Part shown: one piece after another, positions 38,821 to 49,859 of the stretch | Position numbering within the stretch: the first letter of the stretch is position 1 | Layout: every line of letters starts with the position of its first letter | Assembly (NCBI RefSeq): GCF_003711515.1 | Contig: NW_021167080.1 | Span: forward strand, 1,153,622-1,217,621 | Direction of reading: 5' to 3' | From: Sodiomyces alkalinus F11 | Lineage: Eukaryota; Ascomycota; Sordariomycetes; Glomerellales; Plectosphaerellaceae | Length of the DNA: 64,000 nucleotides | Position numbers and translations under genes: made by a program | The notes under the pieces: model-generated | What the model was told of the DNA's origin: nothing | What the model saw: the letters and a program-made list of their open reading frames with translations, nothing else | The model's database searches: none

Positions 38821-39559
38821 CTACCCCCTCTCTAACAGGGCTAGTCCCTTAGGCCCGTTCTATCCCCCTTACCGGGCAGAACGTACGTATAACTCTAGTC
38901 TTATACGAACTCCGCCGTCCGGTTAGCGCTTATAATCGGCACCGGTAAGGCTACGTACCTCCTTCTAAATATCACGACTTCTTTCCACGTATCGTTAGGT
39001 AATTAGTAAACCGTCGGTAGTAATTACGTAGCCGACTCGCTTACTAAATACTATTCCCTTTTCTAGCGTCCCGCGTAATAGCCGGCGATTACTCGCCGCG
39101 TTTTATAATATCGCGCTTATTACTATACCTTCCTTTATTATCGTGGTGTATAGTATTACTAAATTTATTCTTACCGTTCTTTATACTTACTCCCTCTCTA
39201 GCCGGATTCGTAACTAAGGCGACCGTTCGCTTTATAGATAAACGTTCTCGTGGCTCCCCCGTAGTTATTCTTCTCTTCTTCCTTTTCCTTATATAATCCT
39301 TATTCTTTATATTATGTTTTAGTTTACTATATATTTATATTTATATCTATATTATAGCCGAATAATCGCTATTATATCCTTCTTATTTTCTAATATCGAC
39401 TAATCGCTAATATATCTCTTTTACTCGGCGTTACCCGAGAGTTATATCGTATACCCTATAATACCGACGATAGGTGGCTAAGGAGCTTTTCTAATAATCC
39501 GCCTTACGGTTATTATATAGCTTTCCTAGCTAGCGATATTTATATAGATTATATTAACC

Positions 39560-40649
39560 ACTCTAACTCTAACGTATATAGGTACGTTATTTATCTTTAT
39601 TCGTATTAGGCGTGTATATCTATAAGTTTATCCTTACCTTCGCTAAATATTCGGCTTCTAAAGCGTTTTTAGATTCCTAACAGCCTTTTAGGAGCTACCT
39701 AGACTATTTAGAATATCACTACTAGCGTCCTTCAAAAGGAGGCTAACGAACAGCTAACGCTAATCGGTCGGCGCCGCTTCTATCTACGGCTTTAGGCCGT
39801 ATATAAATAATTCCGTAAAGCTTTAGACGAAGCTACTCGCCCTCCCGCCGCCGCTAACGCTAATCGTCTTATACTCGATAAACTATCGTCGATTCGGTCT
39901 TTATTAACTATCGACCTAATAATACGGGTTTATATCTATTATTCGCTATTCGGTTAGCTTATACTAACCTTTTCTAGGTCGATAACCTTTAGGCCGATAA
40001 GGCCCGTTCCCTTATAGGTATAGTTACGCCCCCTAAGGACTATAGCCTTATTACCTTTACCACGCTACGGCGTACCGTCCGTAAGCTCCGGGGCGCGGAC
40101 GTTAAGGAATACCCTGATAAGTGTATAGCTCGAACCGCCGGCCTTAACTAGCACGGTATAAATTCGTTCCCTCGCCTACGGGGACTAACCGCCGCCCTCG
40201 TAAATACTAGTAAGCCTTATCGTCGCCCCCTTATATCCGCCGCCTTCGCCGGCCGCCGTACCGCCACTCGTAAGCCCTAGGTTTACGTTTATTCGGATAA
40301 TAAGGAGGGTATCGTCGAGTAATCGCCGCCTACTTCCGCTAACGCCGCCTCTCCTATTTCGCCCGCCGCCGATACCGCCGATACCGCCGATACCGCCGCT
40401 AGTACCACTAGCGACGCTAACGCTGTTAGCGTTATCTCCCCTACCGCCTCGCCTATAGCCGCTAATAGCCCTAAGGCCGTCGCCGAGTTATTACCCGTGG
40501 CTACCCTATCCGAGGGGGAGGAGGAGAAGACGGAGGAGGAGGGTATTAAGCCCGACTCCGATAATATTAAGATAGAGGATACCGATCCCTTAGAGGAGGT
40601 TATCGTCGTTAATAGCGATAACGACTCCTTTAAGGGTTTCGATAATTAA
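39560..40649 (+). pseudogene. Extra antisense reading frame in the Gypsy element, unknown
   Basis: On the strand opposite to gag-pol, between chromodomain and 3' LTR, one frame can be followed to a TAA at 40647-40649. It is interrupted only by TAA/TAG codons of the kind RIP makes. Its C-terminal part is open for about 110 codons from 40321. It is compositionally protein-like: an Ala/Pro/Ser/Thr-rich stretch with a threefold ADT repeat, then an acidic tail (SEGEEEKTEEEG ... NSDNDSFKGFDN). The upstream part includes RRTVRKLRGADVKEYPDKC. No domain was recognised. It might be an accessory gene of this element family. Confidence 0.5.
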
Positions 40650-40869
40650 AAGGTATAGTATCGGCGGCCGTAAAGCGCTATACTAATAAGGCTAGAATCT
40701 AATTTATTTTATAGTCGCCTCTTAGCGTTATCTCCTATATATATAGCCTATATTTTCACCTTATATACTATTCCGCTATATAAGATAGTATTGATTCTCC
40801 TAATATTTTTTAATTATATACCGGCTATTTAGCGCTAATAATCGTCCTACTTTATATATATATATTTCT

Positions 40870-43800
40870 TTTACTTCTAGTATCGCTTTACGATAGCCGA
40901 AGCGTTTCCTAAATAGTCCTTAGACTCCTAAGTATTATACTCTACCGGCTAGCCCGCTTATTTTACGAGGTAGAACTTCTATCCTTGTTCCTCCTTATAA
41001 GCTATAACGTCCTCGACTTCCTATTTATCCTGCTCCTCCGTGAGTAGTAGTAGGTCGATTACCGAACCTTCGGCTATAAGCCCGTCTCTTTATAGTTCTA
41101 ATAGCGATACCGAAAACACGTTATATATCCTTAAGTATTATAGTAGTAGGCGAACCCTATACGTTAGCTCGCCGATCCGCTCTAAAACCTTTACCCGGAT
41201 ATACCGCGGCGCGAGTTTTAAGCCGGACTTAAATAGAAAATTAATAGTGGCGAGCCCTACGAATTCTCCTTTTTCGAAACTCCTAAGCTTATACCTCTTA
41301 TTATAGTGCTTAGTCTAAGTCTTAACCGCCGCCTCCTAATAGGCGCGGACCCGTTGGCGGATATCCGCTAACCGTTTAACGCGTTCTCTAACGCCTTATA
41401 CCGTGGTATCGTTTCTAGGTTTAACGTACTCTACTATCCTCGGGTAATACTCGTAGAGTGCCTTATATAGGGATACCCTAATAGAACTATATAGGCTATT
41501 ATTATATATAAACTTAGCCTTTTATAACTAGATCGGCTAGAACTTAGTGGCCTCCGCTCCTATTATCCTTAGGAACTTAAGTAGCGTTTAGTGCGTCTAT
41601 TTAGTCTGCCTATCCGTCTAAGGGTAAAACGTAATAGATAGTCGGCGAGTAATCGCCCTTTCGCGGTAAAACTCTTCCTAAAACCGACTTATAATAAGCT
41701 TATCCCTATCGCTTATAATTTCTTTTAGGCTCCTAAAACGATATTAAACCTCGATATAAAGGATAATAGCTAACTAGGGTACTATAAGTGTCTTATAGAT
41801 TAGTATAAAAAGTGCATACTTCGTTAAGCGGTCGATAATTATTAGCACGGCGTTATAGGTTTAACCGTCCCTGCCCTTTACGGGTAGGAAACCCGTGATA
41901 AAGTCTATAGCAATCTTTTAAAATAGGTATAATAGTAGTAATAGCGACTATAATTATCCGTGCCATTTATGCCTTAGTACCTAAGCGCCTTAATAAGCCG
42001 AGTATACGGCGACGTATTCGCGAATATCGTATACTAGGTTAACCTAATAAAATTTCCTCGACACTAGCTCTAGTATCTTATTCGCACCTATATACCCTAT
42101 ATAGGGGTTATCGTGGTATTAGCGTAGAATCTCCTTCCGAATCGTCGCCTCCTCGGGGATTATTAGTCTTCCCCTATAACGTAGTATACCGTTTTCGTTA
42201 AAAGAGTACCCCGCTCTTTTTCTGGTCTCTTATCGAATATTCGCCGCTAAAGATATATAGTTAGCGTTAGTAGTCTATAGCCCTCTAACTAATTACTTAA
42301 ACTCTTTGCTAAATGTAAAATAATTTACCGTTTTACCCCTAGTAAGCTCCCGTACTATAAAGCGTAGGATATATTAATCCGAGATTATAATAACCCTAGC
42401 CTTAGTCTCCTCCTTAGGCGTATAGTCGGTAAAGGCCCGCTAGGCCGTTATATTATTACCGCGGGTTTTCTTAGCCTGTATAATTACTACGATAACGACA
42501 CGCGAGGTGCCGTCTTCTAGGCTTAGAGGTGGCTATTACCCTTATCGCCCCACTCTAAAGCTTAGCTACGCGACGTCTTCGCTTAGCGGAGCGACCCGTT
42601 ATCTTTTAGGTCTAAGGTCCTTCCCCTAAAGTAACCTCCTAACGGCCTATATATATACGAAAAAAACCGCCTTTTCTAGGGTAACGTGGATTTATACGAT
42701 CTATCGGCGAATGCTCGCCTGTATATTATTAATTAGACTTAGCTTACTAAAAAGGGTAAGGAGGACGTCGCTATAGAATATTTCCCCCTCTATATAGTCT
42801 AGCCTCCTAGATAAATTATCCGTCGGGTTTATCTTTCCCGGGTAATACTATACTTTAAAATTAAAAGATATAAGCCGATACACCTATCTAGTAAGCCTTC
42901 CGCGAAGGTTTTACGCTAGCGCCCGTAGCACGCCCTTTAAGGCTTTATAGTCTATTAGGACTATAAACGCCTGCCCTATACCTTTAAGGTAATGTCTTTA
43001 ATACTCTAAGCTTTCCACGATAGCTAATAACTCCTATTATCCTATAGCCTACCGTTATTCCGTGTTAGTAAGTTTCCGCGAATAGTAGGCGATTAATCGC
43101 TACTACGAATTATGCTTCTAACTTAAATTTCCGGATACTACTTTATCCGACACGTTTATCTCGACTTTAGAATCCAGTATAGGGTTCTAATAGCGTAGAA
43201 TAGGCGCCGAGCTAAAGGCGACCTTTAGTCTTTTAAAAGCTTCTTAAGCCTCCGGCGGAAAATAAAACGGCCCTTTCTTTACGCCGGCCTTACTACCCTT
43301 TAGTAGCGCGGATAGGGGTATTATAACCTTTAAGTACCCCTTAATAAATCTCCTATAGAAATTCGCGAATCCTAGGAAGACTTATACGTCCCTAAAAGAT
43401 TCTAGCGCCGGCTAGTCGGCTACCGCTTATACCCTTTTTAGGTCTATTATAATACCCTTACAGCTTACTGTAAACCCTAAGAAGTCTACTCGGTCCCTAT
43501 AAAATTCGTACTTTAATAGTTTGGTATATAATTAGTAACGCCGTAACCTTCCGAGGACCTATTATAGGTACTTTATATATTCCTCCTTAGTACGGGAGTA
43601 GATTAGAATATTATTAAGGTATACGATATAGTAGATATTAAGTAAACCGGCGAGTGCTCGGTGAATATACGCCTAAAATATCGCGGGCGTATTCGTTAAC
43701 CCGAACGGTATAACCGTGTACTTAAAGTGTCTATACCGTATTCTAAATATAGTTTTCTAGCGGTCCTCTTTCTTAATCCGGATCCTATAATAGGCATCTC

Positions 43801-45960
43801 GGATATCGAGCTTCGAAAAGTACTAGGCGCCCGAGAGGCGATCTAGTAATTCCCTAATTAGTAGGAGTAGGTACCAGTTCTTAATCGTGATAGCGTTTAG
43901 CCTATAATAGTTAATATATAGGCAGAGGCTATTATCCTTTTTCGGCACGAATAGGATTAGCGACCCTATTAGGCTAGTCGATTTCTGAATACGTCTACTT
44001 ACTATACCTTTAGCAATATACTTTTTTAGCTCCTCGAGCTATATAGGCGATAGCGGGTATAAGGGCCTAAATAAAGGCTCCTTCCCCTTTTACAGGTTAA
44101 TAGAATATTCTACGTCCTTTAATAGAGGTGGTTCCTTTACTGCTTTTTCCGAAAATATATCTTCGAATTATTATAGACTAAAAGGTAAACGCACGCCTTT
44201 AGGCCGTGGCTTATCGTCGTCTACTAACGGAATCGTTATCACCGGGGTATTACCCATGATAGCGGTGGCTATAATAACGTATATAATATACACCTTCGCC
44301 CTTTACTCTACTACCTCCCGGGCCTAGGCCTCGGGTTCCGCGATAAAGAGTAATCTAAAGCCGAATATTCGGCTAATTATATCAATTAGAATACTCTCTT
44401 AACCTATACTATTATTCGATAATAGTAAGTAACCTAACCCCTTTAGCCGGTCCGTGGAAATAAATACTCTTTTTAAGAGTCGGGGCCTCCCCTTAGAGTC
44501 TACTAAATAGAAAACTAAGCCGTATACTCCGCGACTACTCGCCGCTTAGCTATCGAAACTTTCTAGAGCCGGGGCCTAGATTCCGTCTAACGCCTATAAC
44601 TTTAACCGTTCTACTAGCGTCGGGCTAATAATATCGACTTATATACCTATATTAAGGTTAATACTAAGCTTAACCTCGCGCCCTTCTCGGATAATATACG
44701 CTACTTCTCGCGCGACTTTACCGACTAGGACCTATTTCAGGGCTTTTACGGATATAATACTTACCCTCTACACTATGCTAATCCGTTTCCCGGGCTATTA
44801 GGGATCTCGGTAATCCGTATATCGTCGTTAAGGGCTAAATTCCCCTAAGCCTAAATATTACTTATATTAGCGCTTTTCTTCGCTAAGCCCTTACCGCCGT
44901 CTTTATGGTCTTTACTATAATAATCCTTAGACTGGTATCCCTTTTTACTATAGTTATAGTACTCCCTATTAAAGGGTTTATCTAACCTAAAGGTCTTCTA
45001 GGCGCTAGGCGTGGTTATTAACGATAAATATTTTATCGCTTATTACTACCCCTTTAAGGTGCCTTCCGACCGTTTAGCAGATAGATACCGTCCCCGTTAT
45101 AACAGGTTATCCTTCTAATAGTAAGAGTAGGACCTTTTCCGGCTATCGGACCTATTATTCGGGGAGTATATCTCCTAAAGTAACTACGCCTCCTACGCTA
45201 CCGTGCGAGCCTCTTCAAGCTTAACCCGTTATTTGCGAAGCTTATCGCGGAACCGTGCGGGTAATTATCGAAAATAGTTATACGCACGCTCTTCGCTACT
45301 ATACGTCTTTTACTATAATAGGCGATTATAGTTATCCTATTATTCGAATAACTTTATCGGCGTTATCTCGCCGATAATATATAACTTATATAGCTCCTCC
45401 CGGTAATAGAAGTGCTATAAGTCGCGGGATAAGTATTCTCGCCGAATAAACGCCTTAAAATCGTCCTATATAGGCGATAAGAGCTTCCGTTCGTGGCTCC
45501 GCCACGATATCTAGTAAAAGCGTTCTAGCTTAGTTAAAGCCTATTTAATTAGCTAGAGCAACGGGGCCTCTACCCGAAAACGGTTCCCGGCCTTAACCGC
45601 GGATACTTAGTCGTTAATCTTAGTAACGGTTGCGTTCTCTCCTAGTATCTTATAGTTATAAACCGGTGGCTTCTTATATTCGCGCTTTATCGCCGGGCAT
45701 TTAATAAGCCTTTACAGGATAGCTTTATTCTACCTTTATATCTACTAGTTAAACTCTTACTACTACTATACCTAACACGCTAGTAGGGCGAATAGGTTCT
45801 CGGTGGTTATCGGGGACGGTTCCCCTATACGGTCGGAAGACGCGTAGCTTATTAACCGTTTAGCGCTCCTCGCTTATTCGATATCGAGTCTCCGTGGATA
45901 ATTATCCACGGATAACGTCCGCGTTCGTACCAAACTAAGGGATAACGATAAGGCCGTATC
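40870..45960 (-). pseudogene. Gypsy gag-pol with chromodomain, inactivated
   Basis: Read on the minus strand. The reverse transcriptase is at about 44110-43600, with VPKKDNSLCLYINYR, YFSKLDIRDAYYRIRI and PFGLTNTPAIF. The catalytic YLDD box is changed to YLNN near 43610. RNase H follows. The integrase core is near 41830-41560 (DRDKLIISRF, then TDRQTK). A C-terminal chromodomain is near 41045-40870 (EVEDVIAYKEEQ ... KFYLVK ... EYNT). The presence of the chromodomain places it among chromoviruses, which target heterochromatin. Stops are dense and almost all TAG/TAA. The gag and protease region (46.0-44.5 kb) is too decayed to describe. Confidence 0.9.
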
Positions 45961-46121
45961 GTTGTTATTATTCTAGCGGTCCTAACATTCTTCGATACCT
46001 CGAATAGGCTCTTCTTATTATACGCCCGTATCCGCCCGCTCGGTGTTAGCTGTGCTTCGTAAAGTCCACTTTAGTGGTATCTTCGGCCTGGTAACCTTAT
46101 AGGTATAGAAGTTAAAGAATT

Positions 46122-46344
46122 TATTAAGGAATAGGCTATAATACCAGGGAAAAGATACACCGTAACGGATAATACTATTCGGACTTAATAGTTATATATT
46201 ATTAAGACTTTAACTTAAGGAGGAAAAGGGGACTTTTCCCCCTCTACGCTAACGTGGTAATTTAGTCTCGCCGAGTACTCGGCGATCCGAGCGTATCCCC
46301 GATTATACACAGCGCTAATCCACTATACCACTTAGTTCCTTATA
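46122..46344 (-). repeat. Gypsy LTR, 5' copy in element orientation (223 bp)
   Basis: Differs from the other copy at 11 positions, all C/T or G/A. Confidence 0.95.
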
Positions 46345-46349
46345 CTTTA
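46345..46349. repeat. Gypsy target-site duplication, right copy
   Basis: CTTTA, matching 38593-38597. Confidence 0.88.
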
Positions 46350-47580
46350 CTGCTTTAGTAAAAGCACTTTTCGGCTATCCTTTTAGCGGACGGCTTCTAG
46401 ATAATACCGTAAGAACCGTGTTATTTTCTGCGCCGCGGTTTAATCCTATTCTTCTACGTTAACGATATCGTTATTATTTATAAGGAATACTATAAGGCGT
46501 AGATAAAACAGGCCGTTAATAACCTATAATGCCACTATAACCTATAAGGTAGCGATTCTCTATAGTGGTTCCTTAGTATTAAGGTTATTTGCGACCGTGT
46601 CGCCCGTAAAATCTGGCTATTATAACGCGACTACGTTACTAAGTTAGAACGCCTATTAAGGCCGAATAGTAAGTATAGTAGTAACTATCGCCTAATATAC
46701 CTAATTAAGGTTATAGAGCTACTGCCCTATTCAGGGACCTCGAATAACGTTAAAAGCTATTAATGGAAGATAGGATCTATACTATACGTAGTAGTGATAT
46801 CGCGGCCTAATATCGCCTTTATAGTATCCAGGCTATACCGGTTTAACGTTAATCCAGGGCCTATTTACTACGAGGCCGCCGATTATCTAATCCTCTATCT
46901 AATTAACAGCTAATCGTTTACGTTAGAATTAGGGGGTGGCGATACTATCGAAATCTACACTAATGCCTTATTTACCGATAATACCCTCGATCGAAAGAGT
47001 AGTTAAGCGTACGTGATACGCTTATTTAGCGGTATAATAGCGTGGTGCGCTGATAAGCAGGATATAGTCACGACGTCTATAACGGAAGCAGAGCTATTAG
47101 TGTTAGTATAAGGTGTAAAAGAGGGTATCTTTATATAACGCCTATTACTTAGTATAGGAGTGGAATTTAACGATCCGGAATTAAGGATCTTATATGATAA
47201 TAACTAAACGATTCGATTAATTAATTAAGAGATTAGTATATTAATAACGCGCCTCTGCTATATCGATATCCACGGCCACTGGTTACGTTAAGTAAAGGAA
47301 TAAGGGTAAATACTCGTAACGTACGTTATAAGCGCGGAAATAGTGGTAAACGGATTAACGAAGGCGCTATATAGCGAGAAATTTAAGATATTTAGGTCTT
47401 AGGTGGGTGTGATGGATATACGAGAACGGTTATAGTAGAAATAGCTAGAGGAAGTCCGGATAGAATATTTAGAGGACCTGGAGGATGAATTTAAGGGCGG
47501 CTATAGCGAATAGATTATATAGCTGGATTATCTGCCGATTACGAATAGCTTTAATCGCCTAACTAACGTTTAGGGCGATT
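46350..47580 (+). pseudogene. Copia pol, 3' part (end of reverse transcriptase and RNase H)
   Basis: Resumes the reverse transcriptase after the Gypsy insertion. The YVDD box is altered to YVND near 46455. The RNase H region follows at about 46940-47230, with the landmarks DNTLDRKSS, AYVIRLFSGIIAWCADKQ and TEAELLVLV. Frames are broken by TAG/TAA as in the 5' part. Confidence 0.9.
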
Positions 47581-47652
47581 AGNNNNNNNNNNCTGGATTA
47601 TCTGCCGATTACGAATAGCTTTAATCGCCTAACTAACGTTTAGGGCGATTAG
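47523..47652. other. Assembly gap (10 N) between two copies of the same 60 bp
   Basis: Bases 47523-47582 and 47593-47652 are identical, starting CTGGATTATCTGCC and ending GGGCGATTAG, with ten Ns between them. The simplest reading is that two contig ends overlap and were joined without merging, so one copy and the Ns are artefacts. Confidence 0.9.
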
Positions 47653-47658
47653 GGGGTA

Positions 47659-47861
47659 TATCGAATAGACTATAGTCTTTTCGGTTATGTAATAGGCCGG
47701 ATTACTAAGAGTATAATCCGGGTAGACGCTTATAGAATCTGCACTATATAAAATACGGTGGTAGCGTTTCCCTGACAGTCTAAGACAGTTATAATAGTAC
47801 ACAATTACCTTAATCAAGTTTAACCTATTTTGTGACGATTTTGACTACGCTTTATCTAATA
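47659..47861 (+). repeat. Copia right LTR (203 bp)
   Basis: Begins TATCGAAT (RIP of TGTCGAAC) and ends CTAATA. A G-rich polypurine stretch lies just upstream. Confidence 0.93.
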
Positions 47862-47893
47862 AGGCCCCCCCCCCCTAGCAGGGGGGGGGGCTT
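47862..47893. other. Copia target duplication (right copy) and C11/G10 hairpin
   Basis: AGGCC at 47862-47866 matches the left duplication. It runs into eleven C, TAGCA, then ten G: a strong G/C hairpin with a five-base loop. On the minus strand the loop region reads CCTGCTAG, a CTRR-type Helitron end, so this could be an alternative 3' terminus. Confidence 0.6.
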
Positions 47894-48199
47894 ATTATAT
47901 AACCTGCCCCGCTATAATCAAATAACCGAAAAATAACCGAAAACAACCGTAAAACGCTTGCCTCCTATTATTTTACTACTATTTACTATTTTCTACACTA
48001 TAACGACTTTTTTTATTACGATTTTTTAGTATCGCGATAAAACAGTTTTCCCTTTATTATATCAAATATTCTATTTACAGAAATAAAGCCGTGAATTAAT
48101 CGACCGTCGTTATCCCTCGTATCGCCGCTAAGCAACCCTTTTTTTTAATTCCTTTAATTCCCTCCCTCTTTTCCGCTTCCGGTACTTAAAGCTTCGCCG

Positions 48200-49318
48200 C
48201 TAAGTAAGTTACGGGTATAAATATACGCGTTAACCCTATAGAAAGCGACGATACTAACCGTAATTCGTAGTATACCTCCCGCCCTCTCCGACTCCCCTAT
48301 TAACTCGTAGGAATCCCGGTCGCCCACGCCTAAAGAATCCCCCGCCTACTTAGGGGCTATACGTCTAAGCTAGACGAACTTTTTTTCCCTTATCGCGATT
48401 ACTCTATATCTCCCGCTCCCCCGCCCGTAACCTCGCCCGCCTATAATCCGCCCGCCCCCTCCCCTAGTAGCTCGCGCGTCTAGAAGACGATACCTGCGAA
48501 GGAAGGTTATACGGTTACCCGTAGCGAGGTTATTAACCTTATTTATAATACCGGCTATAAAGACACTAAGGCGCTAATAACTATATGCGGCCTTAAGGTA
48601 TATTATAAACTACTAATTAACTACTAACTCACACGATATATTAACAGCTATTAATAGGTTAAGCGCGACCTCGCGTTACGAGAAGATAAAAATCTTAACC
48701 TTAACCGCCCGGCTAACCGCGAGGCGGTTATAATAACTCTAGTAGGCAGTATATAGAAAGACTATAAACACTATAGTAATAAAGACGGACCGTTTATGCG
48801 TTATTTTATAGTCCCGAATATCGTTAGCGGTAGTTATAATAACTACTATTTTAATTCCGAGGGTAGTAAGTATTCCCTCCGACCGCCCGCTACCGCTAAT
48901 AGTAGTCCCGCGCCTACTACTCCTATCGCCCCCCCTCCCGCTACTCCCGCCTCTTCTAAAGGGAAGAAGCGTGCCGCGCCTATAAGTAAGCCGAAAATAG
49001 CCGTAACGTTTATTCTTCTATACTAACTAATCGATTTATAATACTATAGGAACTCCTACGCCTTCGTCGAAAAAGGCTAAGAAGACTACGACTACCGTGC
49101 CCCCCCCTCCCCCCCCTCCTGTTACTATAGCTAGCCCGTCTAGAATAACTGTAATACCCGCGCCGCCCCCCGTTAATACTATAGCGCCGCCCGTAATACA
49201 CGCTCCCTCCGCCCCCCCCTTTACCGCCTCCTTTACCGCGCCTACGCCCGCGCCCATTACTTTCGGTAACGTTAACGTCCTAGGCGTCCTCCTCCCTACG
49301 GGTATAACGACGGCGTAG
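48200..49318 (+). pseudogene. Helitron-associated plus-strand gene, unknown, spliced
   Basis: This frame is convergent with the Helitron helicase. From 48484 to 48985 it is broken only by TAA/TAG codons of RIP type. An intron at 48986-49049 has donor GTAAGC, a perfect TACTAAC branch site at 49021 and acceptor TATAG. Splicing joins the frame to a Pro/Thr/Ala-rich second exon (TPSSKKAKK, then a run of prolines) that ends at TAG 49316. If that TAG was CAG, it would continue to a TAA near 49396. The N-terminal part has an EGYTVTRSEVINLIYNTGY stretch that may be helical. No domain was recognised. It could be an accessory gene or captured cargo of the Helitron. Confidence 0.5.
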
Positions 49319-49859
49319 AAAAAAGATATAATATAGTTCTATAAGAATATTATCTCGGCCCATAAGAATAGTATCCTGGCCGTAGAGCGTTAAAGCTATA
49401 CGGTCGTATTTTTACTACTAGGGCTTATTTTTATATTTTATTTTTTCGTCTTTTTTTTTCCTGCTTTATAGAGGATTTACAGTTATTTTTTTATTTTTGC
49501 TTTTAGGAGTTTATAGCTCGGATATAGTTAATTTACTTTCTCCCGCCTATACTATAGGCTATATAATAAAGAATCCTGACTACGAATACTACGACTATAA
49601 TTATAACTATTAATATCGTGTCCCAGTAAAGTGACTATTAGAATATTTAAATTAAGACCTTTAGGTATACGATATTAGATACACGCCTACTATCCTGCAC
49701 CTCCTAACTCTCCTACGCTAGTAATAATACTAATAGGTTCCTAATATCTGTAACTCTTAATACGGTAACGTAAAACGAACCGTGTATAAAGGCGTATTAC
49801 CGGAAATCCACGCTAACCGTACTAAACGATTACCCTTACGATTTATTAATCGTTATCGC

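Larger units (their letters stand above)
38598..46344 (-). mobile_element. Complete Ty3/Gypsy chromovirus-type LTR retrotransposon, RIP-mutated
   Basis: It is 7747 bp, with 223-bp LTRs at 38598-38820 and 46122-46344 and a CTTTA duplication. It is inserted in the minus orientation into the Copia reverse transcriptase. LTR ends read TATTAAGG and CCTTATA, explained by RIP of TGTTAAGG and CCTTACA. A polypurine tract (minus strand AGAGAGGGGGTAG) abuts the LTR at 38821-38833. Minus-strand order is gag, protease, reverse transcriptase, RNase H, integrase, chromodomain. About 2 kb between the chromodomain and the 3' LTR carry an additional frame on the plus strand. LTRs differ at 11 positions, all transitions. 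Confidence 0.95.
34371..47861 (+). mobile_element. Complete Ty1/Copia LTR retrotransposon, RIP-mutated and split
   Basis: Two 203-bp LTRs bound the element (34371-34573 and 47659-47861) and a 5-bp duplication AGGCC flanks it. Order on the plus strand is gag-like sequence, protease, integrase, reverse transcriptase, RNase H, which is the Copia order. A primer-binding site follows the left LTR and a G-rich polypurine stretch (AGGGGG) precedes the right LTR. A Gypsy element (38598-46344) is inserted inside the reverse transcriptase. Without that insert and the gap artefact the element is about 5.7 kb. All frames are broken by TAG/TAA at former CAG/CAA/TGG codons. Confidence 0.93.

Noticed and set aside
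49003..49049. Intron starting at GTAACG in the Helitron plus-strand gene
   Set aside because: It leads into a frame that closes quickly; donor GTAAGC at 48986 restores the long proline-rich frame.
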